Positions 22,289 to 30,668 of a DNA stretch of 35,565 nucleotides are shown here, one piece after another. The stretch's first letter is position 1. Each line of letters starts with the position of its first letter. Position numbers and translations under genes: made by a program. The notes under the pieces were generated by a model. That model searched no databases and had not been told where the DNA came from. It saw only the letters and a list, made by a program, of their open reading frames with translations. The DNA comes from a virus: IMG/VR virus record IMGVR_UViG_3300037488_000797, positions 1-35,565 of that record; one strand, 5' to 3'.

Positions 22289-22935
22289 CAGAATTTACCT
22301 CCAAGGCCGCTAAACAAACCGAGGCCTCCAGAAATTGCGGAAGGGATTGCGCCGAATGCTTTGCCCTGGGCGATCTCAGCTCCGGCTGCTGCTGCACCTT
22401 GTTGGCCGAGCAGATTGGTCACGTTGGCGCCCATCGTCTGTGCTGCTGCACCAGTGCCTGCGGCTGCGTTTTGGCCAAGGGTGGTGAGGCCACCGAGTCG
22501 GCCGTATTGCTGGTCGATCAGGCTGGAGAGCAAAGCAGGGCGAAACTGTGCCAGTGCGCCTTGGATGTTGCCACCGCGCAAGCCACCAGTGGCCGATGCG
22601 CTTTGCAAGAGGGCGTTCTCACCCTGCTGTTGCAAGGCCTGGAAAGTCTGACCGCCTTGGATGCGCTCGATGGCCGCACGTTCTGCTTCTGGGCCTTTCA
22701 GACCCAAGAATGCTTGCTGCGCTTCAAGGGCTGGGACTCCGGCCTCGGTGTAAGGCTTGAGCAGCTCTTGAACTTTGTCGAACTGGCGACGCTGCTCTTG
22801 GATGCCTGCCTCTGATGCTGCGCCTTGAATGGCTGCTGCATCTCCTGCTGCTTCGCCTTGCATGTAGCCAGAAACGAGTGTGGCACCACCGACGGCAATG
22901 CCTGCCAGTGCTGCGCCTGATAGTCCGAATGTCAT
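22288..22935 (-). CDS. DNA ejection protein, gp7-like
   Basis: 215 residues (P22 gp7 has 229). After a glycine/alanine-rich hydrophobic start (LAGIAVGGATLVSG), it carries QRRQFDKVQELLKPYTEAG and QQGENALLQSASATGGLRGG, a well-conserved stretch in many phage ejection or tail-assembly proteins. First of the three ejection genes. Confidence 0.75.
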   Translation of the reverse strand: MTFGLSGAALAGIAVGGATLVSGYMQGEAAGDAAAIQGAASEAGIQEQRRQFDKVQELLKPYTEAGVPALEAQQAFLGLKGPEAERAAIERIQGGQTFQALQQQGENALLQSASATGGLRGGNIQGALAQFRPALLSSLIDQQYGRLGGLTTLGQNAAAGTGAAAQTMGANVTNLLGQQGAAAAGAEIAQGKAFGAIPSAISGGLGLFSGLGGKF

Positions 22936-23390
22936 TTTGATTCCTCCAGGTGCGCTGTTTTGCCAACCTCAAGGGCTGGTGCTGGCGCTGGAATGGTGAA
23001 CATATCCCACAAGGCTTGCGGGTCTTGCTCGTTGCTTGGGTTTGCGTGAAAAGTGGTGACTTCGACTGCGGTCAAAGCAATGCCAGCACGCTTGGCGCCG
23101 ATCTTAGAGACGCTCATGTCGCCTGGGCCCAGGGTGCGTGGGCCGCTGTCTGTGCTGACGATCAGCTCGCCTTTTCGCACCAAGAAGAACGATTCCTCTC
23201 GGTGGATTGCACCAGTCAGGACGGTGCCAGCAGGGATGTGCATTGTTCGAGCGTACAGGCCATTGCAGAATGCATGTTCGACCGGCATCTCAACCTGTGG
23301 GAGCTTGAGCAGCTCGGCCTCCAGGCGATAGATGGGCAAGTGCGCTGCTGGCACTTGCTTTTCCATTTCCTGAATCGTGACGTTGCTCAT
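22932..23390 (-). CDS. Cupin-fold protein in the virion gene block
   Basis: 152 residues; the ATG at 23390 lies six bases after AGGAG. GLYARTMHIPAGTVLTGAIH, then SFFLVRKGELIVSTDSG and TLGPGDMSVS, give a cupin (RmlC-like) beta barrel, with H and E in the usual motif 1 positions (GAIHREE). Role in a virion is unknown; it could be a chaperone, a scaffold for tail assembly or a host-metabolism protein carried in the late operon. Confidence 0.72.
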   Translation of the reverse strand: MSNVTIQEMEKQVPAAHLPIYRLEAELLKLPQVEMPVEHAFCNGLYARTMHIPAGTVLTGAIHREESFFLVRKGELIVSTDSGPRTLGPGDMSVSKIGAKRAGIALTAVEVTTFHANPSNEQDPQALWDMFTIPAPAPALEVGKTAHLEESK

Positions 23391-23469
23391 GGGGCACTCC
23401 TGTAAAGGGTGAGCCACTGGCAGCTCGGTCAGCTCAGTGCAGCGATTGTCCCATATTTGCATGGTCTGT

Positions 23470-23868
23470 TCAATCCATCTCGAATTCGCGCTCTTCCCAG
23501 GCCTGGCAAGCACGCAGGTCGTGGCAGATGAAGTCGAATTTGGTGCAGTAGCCTCGGAAGCCTGCATTGGTGTCCCAGGCGTTGCGCGGGATGCGCTCCA
23601 TCTTGGCCTGGGTCATAGTGCTGTTGTCGTAATACTCGCAGTTGGAGCAGCGACGACGACGGGCTTCTTTCTCATCCACTTGCATGGCCTGGCCAAGCGC
23701 GACCCAGTACACCTTGTTGGCAGTTGGCTCGTTACTGGGGTTTTCTGGGCCAAGCATCCAGTCGTCGATCACCACTTGGGTGTTCTTCTTGTTCTCGGCT
23801 GTGGTGATGAATTCCTCATTCATCGGCAGTCCCATGAAGCCCTTTGGCATCATCATGAATTTGTCCAT
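23470..23868 (-). CDS. Cysteine-cluster protein (132 aa)
   Basis: 132 residues. The C-terminal half has C-S-N-C-E-Y-Y, then G-Y-C-T-K-F-D-F, and A-C-Q-A-W-E, matching the zinc-type motif of the 65-residue protein at 9846. The N-terminal half (KFMMMPKGFMGLPMNEEF) is unrecognised. AAGGAG precedes the ATG. Perhaps a structural zinc protein. Confidence 0.72.
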   Translation of the reverse strand: MDKFMMMPKGFMGLPMNEEFITTAENKKNTQVVIDDWMLGPENPSNEPTANKVYWVALGQAMQVDEKEARRRRCSNCEYYDNSTMTQAKMERIPRNAWDTNAGFRGYCTKFDFICHDLRACQAWEEREFEMD

Positions 23869-23882
23869 GCTGCTCTCCTTGA

Positions 23883-24218
23883 TTAAGTGATTTCGCGGCC
23901 AGATGCGCGGATGGTCAGTGATGTGGCTGCGCTGGCAATGGTGCTGATGAAGCCGCCAGGGTCAAGTGCTTGGCCGACCAGCTCTGGGCAGGTGTAGGTC
24001 TCATCGGGCGCGATGGCACGGGTGTCCATGATCAAGTTGGATGCGCCTGGGGCGCCACCACTTGTCACCAAGTTAACACTGATCGTCACGTTGCCTGCGC
24101 TGGTGTTGGTGATGGTGAATTTGTCAATGATGGCTTTGCAGTTGGTGGCTGTGTACTGCGTGGTCTGGCTGTTCTCGGCCTGCTTTGCTGGGATCAGCAC
24201 CTTGATGGATACGGTCAT
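23883..24218 (-). CDS. Beta-rich virion-type protein, paralogue A (111 aa)
   Basis: 111 residues. The strand pattern (KFTITNTSAGNVTISVNLV) and the C-terminal TSLTIRASGREIT match the next gene upstream (FSIANTTAAAINVRVFLV and AGLTIIASGGEAT). The two look like a tandem duplication of a jelly-roll decoration or minor tail protein. Confidence 0.72.
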   Translation of the reverse strand: MTVSIKVLIPAKQAENSQTTQYTATNCKAIIDKFTITNTSAGNVTISVNLVTSGGAPGASNLIMDTRAIAPDETYTCPELVGQALDPGGFISTIASAATSLTIRASGREIT

Positions 24219-24227
24219 GATTGCTCC

Positions 24228-24563
24228 TTATGTAGCTTCGCCGCCGCTGGCGATGATGGTGAGGCCTGCGGATGCAGCCTGGATCTGGATGGTATCTCCT
24301 GCGTTCAGCACCTCGATGCCGTTGTATTGCAGGGAGTTGTTGGCTGGGACTGAAACATCGTACAAGAACGCATTTCCAGTGCCTGCCGAGCCTGCGGATG
24401 GCACTAAGAAAACGCGCACATTGATGGCCGCAGCTGTGGTGTTGGCGATGCTGAACTCTTTGAGCAGGGCGCGGGTGCTGGCCGGTACTGTGTAGAGCGT
24501 TGTCACGCCTGTCGTGATGGCCGCTTGGCCGAACTTGGTGGGTGTGATTACATCGAAAGCCAT
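24228..24563 (-). CDS. Beta-rich virion-type protein, paralogue B (111 aa)
   Basis: 111 residues, same length and fold pattern as its neighbour at 23883-24218. Rich in threonine and alanine with alternating hydrophobic strands. Overlaps the upstream gene by 16 bp. Likely decoration or tail structural protein. Confidence 0.72.
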   Translation of the reverse strand: MAFDVITPTKFGQAAITTGVTTLYTVPASTRALLKEFSIANTTAAAINVRVFLVPSAGSAGTGNAFLYDVSVPANNSLQYNGIEVLNAGDTIQIQAASAGLTIIASGGEAT

Positions 24564-24970
24564 GTGAGCACCTGGTTAGATCGCACGGATGCGGGTAGGT
24601 TGGCCAAGGGCAATGTGCCGTTGACGTCGTGCGCAAGCTCGATATTGTTGCGGACTGGGGCTAGTGCCAGCAACTCTAAGGCCTGGGCCAAGCGAGGGAT
24701 GGCGTCGATGGATTGTTGGATCTTGGCTTCAAGTGCTGCGTTGGTGACGGCCGTATCTTGGGCGAGTGCGCTGAGGGAGGCCAGAGCCTCGTTTGCTGTG
24801 GCCGCTGCGTTATCCGCCTGATACTCAAAGTCAGTCCCGACGATGACCTGGATCTGATCGACTGTCGCAAACAGCAGCTCAAACTGCCTGATCTGTTGCT
24901 GGTCGGTCAGGAAGGTGGCGAGTTGATCTCGCGTCAGGTTGAGCCTGCGGGATGTTGGTGCGGTGGCCAT
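24548..24970 (-). CDS. Helical tail-region protein (140 aa), possible gp26/gp14 equivalent
   Basis: 140 residues. RLNLTRDQLATFLTDQQQI and QFELLFATVDQIQVI, then a long helix (DNAAATANEALASLSALAQ). It directly follows gp10, the place of the tail needle gp26 in P22, and its helical character would suit a needle or a small injection factor. Sequence alone does not prove either. Confidence 0.62.
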   Translation of the reverse strand: MATAPTSRRLNLTRDQLATFLTDQQQIRQFELLFATVDQIQVIVGTDFEYQADNAAATANEALASLSALAQDTAVTNAALEAKIQQSIDAIPRLAQALELLALAPVRNNIELAHDVNGTLPLANLPASVRSNQVLTWLSM

Positions 24971-26382
24971 CAGTACGCCAATGCCTCGATTTGCGCCTCA
25001 AGGCGTGCGAAAGAAACGTGCGCGTCGCTGTCGCCTTGGAAGCGCTGGATTCTCCAGTTCCTCATGTGGCCCTGCTGAAACCATGCAAGTCGCTTGGCAG
25101 TGTTGCCAATCGTGCCCACTCTGATGCTGCGGTCTTGACTCCAAGACAGGCCGTCTGTGCTGTAGCTGGTGCTGATCTGTGGGTTGGCGCCAAGAGCCAC
25201 GCTGCCGGTCAAGCTGACCAGCTCCAGCCGGTTGAAGATCGCTCCGTTGCCCTCGTTGTAGGCAATGATGGTGCCGAATTCCCAGCGTACCTGCTGGCCC
25301 CAATGGTGGCCGGTGTTTTGCACCAGGTAGCCGATGGCGCTGCTTTGCGGGTCTCCTACCAGCCACTTGTCGTAGATCCAAACCATGTTGCGTGCGCGGT
25401 ACTGCGAGAAGCCGACCACGGTACTGGTGAGGGTAAACCATACCTGATCACCGAGCGCCTCTGATGCCGATGCGTCATAGACGATGGTGCGGTCTGGGAG
25501 GTGGACATAGAGGTGCTGATGGTTTTTGTCGTTGCGTGCCTCGAATTGCACGCGCACCAGCTGCGCCTCGGTGTAGGTCAAAAGCAGGTTGTCGATTTCC
25601 TGTGTGCTGATCTTTTGGGTGGTGGCTGCTGCGCCGATGTAAATGCCTGGAGCCTCATTGCGGCCACCGCCCAAGAAGGCAATGCGCTCCAAGTAGATGC
25701 AGCAGGCGTGTGTGCCAAGGCAACCTTTTTGGACTTGAGCGCCGTCGATGCGTGCGAAGGGAAACAGCTCGCCGCCCACGTTGTCGAACACCTCGATGGT
25801 GTTGCTGTTGAGCGCGTAGATCTCATTGCGCAGCTTGATAAGGGCCACGACTGGATCTGGGTCGATCTCTGAGCTGCCGTATTTCAGGGGGTTGACCTGC
25901 AAAGGATCTGTCAGCTCAGTGACGACCAAATTTGCGCCGTCTGTGGTCATGAAATAACCGTCCACCCAGGCCACGTCCAACACGATGCCAAGATCTGGGT
26001 CTGTGTTTTGCGCCAGCGTGTTGGTTGCTGGATTCCAAAAATACAGTCGTCCACCGGATGCGATGCCCAGCAAGTCGAAACTGTAATCCATCGTCACCAG
26101 ATCAGTGACTGGCCCACCAACATCGCCTAGAGTAGTCACTGTGCCATCGCTGGCCACTGACACCAGCTTGGTGCCCATGACCCGGTAGCAGACGCCGTTC
26201 CAGTTGATGCCGCCACGGTCTGTGCCTGGGCCTGTGCCGTTGGCCACGATGCCGTCACCAGGGCGCAGGAAGCCATTGCTGATGCCTGACTGCTTTGGGA
26301 CTGGCACCATATTGACCGGGTAGGCCGTGCGCAGTTCTGGGGTGGCGTCGGCATAGATGCCGTTGAGGATTGGGATTTGCAT
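24970..26382 (-). CDS. Tail accessory factor gp10-like (packaged DNA stabilisation)
   Basis: 470 residues, equal to P22 gp10 (472). N-terminal MQIPILNGIYADATPELR, then PVNMVPVPKQSGISNGFLRP, is the recognisable gp10 start, and the rest is a beta-propeller-like series of strands. In P22 it plugs the portal tunnel with gp4 and gp26. A TGATG overlap links it to the next gene. Confidence 0.87.
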   Translation of the reverse strand: MQIPILNGIYADATPELRTAYPVNMVPVPKQSGISNGFLRPGDGIVANGTGPGTDRGGINWNGVCYRVMGTKLVSVASDGTVTTLGDVGGPVTDLVTMDYSFDLLGIASGGRLYFWNPATNTLAQNTDPDLGIVLDVAWVDGYFMTTDGANLVVTELTDPLQVNPLKYGSSEIDPDPVVALIKLRNEIYALNSNTIEVFDNVGGELFPFARIDGAQVQKGCLGTHACCIYLERIAFLGGGRNEAPGIYIGAAATTQKISTQEIDNLLLTYTEAQLVRVQFEARNDKNHQHLYVHLPDRTIVYDASASEALGDQVWFTLTSTVVGFSQYRARNMVWIYDKWLVGDPQSSAIGYLVQNTGHHWGQQVRWEFGTIIAYNEGNGAIFNRLELVSLTGSVALGANPQISTSYSTDGLSWSQDRSIRVGTIGNTAKRLAWFQQGHMRNWRIQRFQGDSDAHVSFARLEAQIEALAY

Positions 26383-26385
26383 GGC

Positions 26386-26673
26386 TTATTTCCACTTAAC
26401 GCGGTCAGCCCAGTACGCTGCGCTCATTTTGCCCTTGGCAATGTTCTCAGCATGTCTGGCCTTGAATGATTTTCGACGAGCCTCGGATGCCTTCGACTCG
26501 CCTTCCTTCTTTGGTGATCCAGACACGCCTTGCTGACCGAAGCGAATGGTTTTCACTTGGTCGCCTTCCTTGGCCACGACAACGTGGCTCTTGGTCGAGT
26601 GCGATGGAGTGCGTTTGGGCTTGTTGTAGCCCTCAACTCCAATGCGAGCAAGGCGAGTGTCTTTGGTGGCCAT
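26386..26673 (-). CDS. DUF6321-like small basic protein
   Basis: 95 residues, lysine-rich. SHVVVAKEGDQVKTIRFGQQG, then ARRKSFKARHAENIAKGKM and AAYWADRVKW, match the DUF6321 family of phage proteins, which sit in the structural regions of marine and freshwater phages. Unknown role; a DNA-associated virion component is possible. The start follows the upstream stop by 2 bp with no Shine-Dalgarno. Confidence 0.8.
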   Translation of the reverse strand: MATKDTRLARIGVEGYNKPKRTPSHSTKSHVVVAKEGDQVKTIRFGQQGVSGSPKKEGESKASEARRKSFKARHAENIAKGKMSAAYWADRVKWK

Positions 26674-26675
26674 GA

Positions 26676-27866
26676 TCAGAACAGGATGTGCATGTTGTAG
26701 TATTCCAACTGAACCAACTCGTTTGCGGTGGCTGGTTGAGCAGTGATTGCAAATGTCTGATCCACATTAGTGTTAACACTTAGAGTCACGACAGCACCTG
26801 TTGATGCTCCGTGGCCAGTTGCGCCAACTGCATTTGAGACAATTTGCGATCCGCCACGATTAACGATGTTCTTTTGAACCGACACGCTTGCAACGTTGGC
26901 TGCGGCCAATGTAAAGATTGCACTGCCACCAAAAGTCATGTTCAGGTTTTTGGCATTGGCGCTGTTGGTCATGCTGAAAAGTGCATCGAGCTCGATCTCT
27001 CCACCAGTGCCGACTGACCAGCCTGGAACTGTGACAGATGCCAAAGTGACAGCGGTGTTTGCCACGGCCACGACTGCTGTTCCATACCAGACCAAGGCAG
27101 TTTGCACGCCACTTTGTGTTCCGCTGGTGGTGACGGCTGCTCCGCCTGCGGAGGTGGACACGGTGAAGGTGTTGGCCGATAGTACGGTTTTGACGTAGTA
27201 GGTCGTATTGATGGTTAGGCCGGTGGGCAGTGCGCCGGTGGTGGTAAAGCGGACGGTGTCGTTGATCGACAGACCGTGAGCTGCCCATGTCACTACGCCT
27301 GGATCCGCGATGCTGATGGTGACGGTGGAGCTTTTGTAAGTCTGATCAATTGTGACTGCTGTTCCTGTGGTGTCGGTGTCTAATGCGGTGACTGGATACA
27401 AGCCTGTTACGCCTGTTCCGCCAGTCCATGTTACATAAACATTTTCACCAACTGCCACGGCTGCTGTGAGGCCATGAGCGCCAGCGCTGTTCAGACGAAC
27501 TTTGCCTGCGTTGTTGTTGTAGGTCAGGGTCACGAATGTTCCAGCAGGCTCGACCAATCCAATTGGGCCTTTGTTCTCAAGCACCAATGCAGGGAAACTG
27601 CGCAGATTTGGCTGTGTTCCGATGTCGTATTCGACTTGGGCATTCCGATTTTGGATGCGAATCACGCGATCTTGACCGTATGGCCCAAAGGTCTGCGCCC
27701 TGTTCAAAAGCGTGGCCAGTGTGGTGTAGATCCACGCTTGGCCTGGATAAGCAGCCTCCAGTTGGACGATGGTGGACTCGTTGCCCGTGTTGCCGATGCT
27801 GATCGATTGACCGGCTGGGAGTTGCAGATCAACGTCGTTGGTGGTGGTGGATGGCTGGATGAACAT
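26676..27866 (-). CDS. Structural protein with HGLSxNDTVRF module (396 aa)
   Basis: 396 residues. Residues 197-255 hold HGLSINDTVRFTTTGALPTG, TYYVKTVLSANTFTVSTSAG and a GTQSG end, a domain seen in many phage head or tail decoration proteins, with a related HGLTAAVAVGENVYVTW unit before it. The N terminus (LPAGQSISIGNTG) and C terminus are beta-rich. Probably a head fibre, decoration or tail-side protein. Confidence 0.72.
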   Translation of the reverse strand: MFIQPSTTTNDVDLQLPAGQSISIGNTGNESTIVQLEAAYPGQAWIYTTLATLLNRAQTFGPYGQDRVIRIQNRNAQVEYDIGTQPNLRSFPALVLENKGPIGLVEPAGTFVTLTYNNNAGKVRLNSAGAHGLTAAVAVGENVYVTWTGGTGVTGLYPVTALDTDTTGTAVTIDQTYKSSTVTISIADPGVVTWAAHGLSINDTVRFTTTGALPTGLTINTTYYVKTVLSANTFTVSTSAGGAAVTTSGTQSGVQTALVWYGTAVVAVANTAVTLASVTVPGWSVGTGGEIELDALFSMTNSANAKNLNMTFGGSAIFTLAAANVASVSVQKNIVNRGGSQIVSNAVGATGHGASTGAVVTLSVNTNVDQTFAITAQPATANELVQLEYYNMHILF

Positions 27867-27887
27867 GTGGATCTCCTTGGATGGGGT

Positions 27888-28343
27888 TTAGGCGACGCGA
27901 TACCAGCTGTTGGTAGCCTGGTAGAAGCGCATGGTGAAGAAGGCATTGGCGGCCAAGGTGGTGGGTGCGCCGAATGCTGCTGCTGCGCCGTTCAGGGCCA
28001 GGGTGAAGCTGGTGATGATCTGGGTGGTGGTGACCAGCACCTGTGTGCCGTCTGGCACGCCAGTGTTCAAAGGCAGCGTGACTGTGCCAGCGGCCAAAGT
28101 GCCGGCAGGCTGGATGACCATCCACTGTTGTTCGTTGGTGGGTGTGGGCACTGTGATGTTGAAGCCGGTGCCAGGGGTGTAGAGGTTCGTGGCCACTGTG
28201 GGGGCTGCGAACGTCTGCTGGAAGTATTGCAGCAGCTGGTTGATCGAGACCTTGCGTGCGTCGCCGTTGTTGGAGACGTAGACCGGCAGGAGATCGCCGC
28301 CAGATACCTGGCTGATGCCCGAGAGTTGGTTGATGGTTGGCAT
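27888..28343 (-). CDS. Hypothetical virion protein (151 aa)
   Basis: 151 residues. MPTINQLSGISQVSGGDLLP, then VSINQLLQYFQQTF, suggests a short N-terminal attachment domain followed by a beta sandwich (TLPLNTGVPDGTQVLVTT). Lies between gp4-like and the 396-residue protein and is likely part of the tail or head surface. GAGGAACC precedes the ATG. Confidence 0.7.
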   Translation of the reverse strand: MPTINQLSGISQVSGGDLLPVYVSNNGDARKVSINQLLQYFQQTFAAPTVATNLYTPGTGFNITVPTPTNEQQWMVIQPAGTLAAGTVTLPLNTGVPDGTQVLVTTTQIITSFTLALNGAAAAFGAPTTLAANAFFTMRFYQATNSWYRVA

Positions 28344-28352
28344 GTTGGTTCC

Positions 28353-28835
28353 TCAGTTGAATTCGATGGGGCCATCTTGACCGGCCAGGACTGGATCGAC
28401 GGGCGGACGGATGAAGGGGTTGTCGTAGACGCGCCAAGGCTTGTTGCCTGCGCCTGCTGGCATGGTGCTGGGCAGTTGTTGCTGCACTGGCATGGCTGCG
28501 CGTGACAGGAGCGTGTTGTACGACTCTTTGGCCGTGGCCTTGGTGTCGGGCATAACCTGCTTGCCGTAGGACGGCCCCAGCTTGATGGCCAAGTTGCTGT
28601 AGATGGCCTCGTTGGAGCTGTCGGGCACGTTGGTCTGCTCGTCGAGATCGCTGTCCTGGGGGCTGGATGGCAGAGGGTAGCCTAGGCGGATGCCGAGGGC
28701 GTTCCATGCGGCCATCATGGTGTCCAAGCGCCGGAGGGCGGATTGCATTTGCTCTGGTGTGAGATCAAAGGCGTAGGAGGCCATGCCGATCTCGTCGAAG
28801 GCCTGCTCGATAAATTGGCGCTTGGTCCATCCCAT
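28353..28835 (-). CDS. Tail accessory factor gp4-like
   Basis: 160 residues (P22 gp4 has 166). FIEQAFDEIGMASYAFDLTP, then LDTMMAAWNALGIRLGYPLP, is the helical signature of P22 gp4, which extends the portal ring. I chose ATG at 28835 because GGAG lies seven bases upstream; the ATG at 28841 overlaps the preceding stop as ATGA but is too close to GGAG. Confidence 0.85.
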   Translation of the reverse strand: MGWTKRQFIEQAFDEIGMASYAFDLTPEQMQSALRRLDTMMAAWNALGIRLGYPLPSSPQDSDLDEQTNVPDSSNEAIYSNLAIKLGPSYGKQVMPDTKATAKESYNTLLSRAAMPVQQQLPSTMPAGAGNKPWRVYDNPFIRPPVDPVLAGQDGPIEFN

Positions 28836-28837
28836 TG

Positions 28838-29143
28838 TCATTCTCCAGTTGGCGCGGACAGTCTGTCCTGGATCAATTGTCCCAGTTTTTTGTCCCCAGT
28901 GCGACCGTCGAAGCGAATGCCGAGTTCTTTGGCCTTGGCCTCTAGCTCGGCACGGGTGGGTGGCGCGTCGTCTTCTGGGACTGCTTCCACAAGTTCCACG
29001 GCCTTGGCTTCTGCCTGGGCTGCGGCTTCTGCTTGCTCGCGCAGCAGGCGGTGGTTGATGCCGTCGATGGGCTTGGAGGGCTTGCGAACCTTGACGGGTT
29101 TTTTTCCCTTGCGGTGTTTTGGGGTGAGGATGTTGTCCTGCAT
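28838..29143 (-). CDS. Small protein with HeH/LEM- or SAP-like C-terminal domain (101 aa)
   Basis: 101 residues. The basic N terminus (KHRKGKKPVKVRKPSKP) is followed by an alanine/glutamate linker, and PTRAELEAKAKELGIRF with LGQLIQDRL fits the helix-extension-helix or SAP fold that binds nucleic acid. Such small proteins lie near capsid genes of many phages. TAATG overlaps the upstream gene. Confidence 0.68.
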   Translation of the reverse strand: MQDNILTPKHRKGKKPVKVRKPSKPIDGINHRLLREQAEAAAQAEAKAVELVEAVPEDDAPPTRAELEAKAKELGIRFDGRTGDKKLGQLIQDRLSAPTGE

Positions 29144-29310
29144 TATTTGGCCTTCTTGGGTGCTTTGCCTGGCTTGCCTGCGGCCTTGGCTGCTTTGGTA
29201 GCCACGTTCAATGCAATGGCCACAGATTGCTTTTGAGGCTTTCCGGACTTCATTTCTTTGGCAATGTTCTTGCCGATGGACTTGCTCGAATAACCTTTGG
29301 TCAATGGCAT
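29143..29310 (-). CDS. DUF6496-like small basic protein (55 aa)
   Basis: 55 residues. MPLTKGYSSKSIGKNIAKEM, then GKPQKQSVAIALN and a lysine/alanine tail, match a family of very small basic phage proteins. It may bind DNA in the capsid; role unproven. GGAG lies shortly before the ATG. Confidence 0.78.
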   Translation of the reverse strand: MPLTKGYSSKSIGKNIAKEMKSGKPQKQSVAIALNVATKAAKAAGKPGKAPKKAK

Positions 29311-29326
29311 GGAGTTCTCCTATTGC

Positions 29327-29349
29327 AAAAAGGGGGGCCGAAGCCCCCC
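29327..29349 (-). terminator. Rho-independent terminator with UUCG tetraloop after the coat gene
   Basis: On the minus strand GGGGGGC-TTCG-GCCCCCC followed by TTTTT forms a 7-bp GC stem with the very stable C(UUCG)G loop. It starts 16 bp after the coat gene stop. Partial termination here would make coat mRNA more abundant than the downstream tail messages. Confidence 0.9.
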
Positions 29350-29364
29350 AGTTTTTTGGCCAGA

Positions 29365-30651
29365 TTACTGGTTGAACAACAAGATGCCGGACATCTCGGG
29401 GTTCTTGTTGACCACACCGAACAGGGTGTCCATGCGGTACTTGATGGTCATGCTGTCGATGTCATAGAACTTCTGCAAGACCAGTTCGATACCTTGATCG
29501 GTGCTTGCACGCATCACTGCAACGCCAGCGTCCGAAGGCACTGCGTAACGGCCAGGCAAGATTTCCAAGGAGTCACGCTGCCAGAACACGTTCACCGAAG
29601 CGGCGTTCACGTTCAGGAAGGTGATGGCAGAGGTGTCGGAGGCGGTAGACACTTCCACGTTCTTGTACTGCAACTGAGCATCGGTTGGGGACACGCCCTG
29701 AGCGCCGATGATCGGAGGAGTGATCACCAAAGTGGTGCCACCGGCTGGGACGCTCACGACACGGAAGGTCTTGAGCTGGCCTGTGGACTGCTTGGTGATG
29801 TGGTGCACGGCGAACACGCCAGCGATGGTGAAGGCGTCGCCAGCGACCACGCTTGCCGATGAGCTAACGGTGACTGTCTGGAAGCGGTTGTCCACGTTGA
29901 TCTGGCCACCCACGGAAGTGGATGTAGCCTGAGGCGTGTAATTCGCTTGAGTGCCTGCGCCGCTGGTGTCAATGGTTTTGCCTGCGCCTCCAGCTGCTGC
30001 TGTTTGACGGTTGGCGTAGTCCATCTTGTAGGTGTCGAAGCCTGCGACCATGCCAACGTAAGAACGCTCATAAGCCTTGTCAGACTTCTGATTGCCAAAC
30101 GAACGGGCAGTTCCGACCAGGTTGCCGGCCAAACCGTTGTAGTCGCGGCTGGACAGGGCCATGAAGCGGTCATAGTCAGGCACACCTTGCTCGTTCATGA
30201 TGGCGTCGCACAGGGCCACGTCGTCATAGTCACCAGCAGCGGCTGCGATTGGCACAACCAAAGAGCCCAGGCCAGCGGCAGAGTTCATGATGGCGATGTT
30301 GATGTCGCTGGCCAGCTTTTGCTTGGCGGAGTCACCCAGGCGGCCTTCTTGCAAAGCGTCGCGCAGCTCGAGGGAAGTCATTTCCCAAGGCACGGTCTTG
30401 CTGAAGCCCAAAGTGGCGGGGACGGCCAACTGTGTCATGCCCTGGTAGCCAGGGATCGCAGTACCGGGGGTGCTGTTGATCGACTGGGCGATGTAGGGCT
30501 GGGGACGCCAGATGGTGTTGTTGGAGCGCTCCATCATTGTCTGATCTGTGCTGTAGATGTTGACGTGACGGGACAGGACCAGTGCGTCTTGGAAGCCTTC
30601 GAGGAGGTCTTCAAAGGCAACGCGCTCTTCTTTCGAGAAACTATTGGACAT
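29365..30651 (-). CDS. Major capsid (coat) protein, P22 gp5-like
   Basis: 428 residues; P22 coat has 430. N-terminal helical part (FSKEERVAFEDLLEGFQDAL, LSRHVNIYSTDQTM), then the HK97-fold core (NTIWRPQPYIAQSI, PGYQGMTQLAVPATL) and an inserted beta domain near 225-330, all as in the P22 coat family. Follows the scaffold gene and is followed by the strong terminator. Confidence 0.9.
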   Translation of the reverse strand: MSNSFSKEERVAFEDLLEGFQDALVLSRHVNIYSTDQTMMERSNNTIWRPQPYIAQSINSTPGTAIPGYQGMTQLAVPATLGFSKTVPWEMTSLELRDALQEGRLGDSAKQKLASDINIAIMNSAAGLGSLVVPIAAAAGDYDDVALCDAIMNEQGVPDYDRFMALSSRDYNGLAGNLVGTARSFGNQKSDKAYERSYVGMVAGFDTYKMDYANRQTAAAGGAGKTIDTSGAGTQANYTPQATSTSVGGQINVDNRFQTVTVSSSASVVAGDAFTIAGVFAVHHITKQSTGQLKTFRVVSVPAGGTTLVITPPIIGAQGVSPTDAQLQYKNVEVSTASDTSAITFLNVNAASVNVFWQRDSLEILPGRYAVPSDAGVAVMRASTDQGIELVLQKFYDIDSMTIKYRMDTLFGVVNKNPEMSGILLFNQ

Positions 30652-30668
30652 GGTATTTCCTTAAAAAA

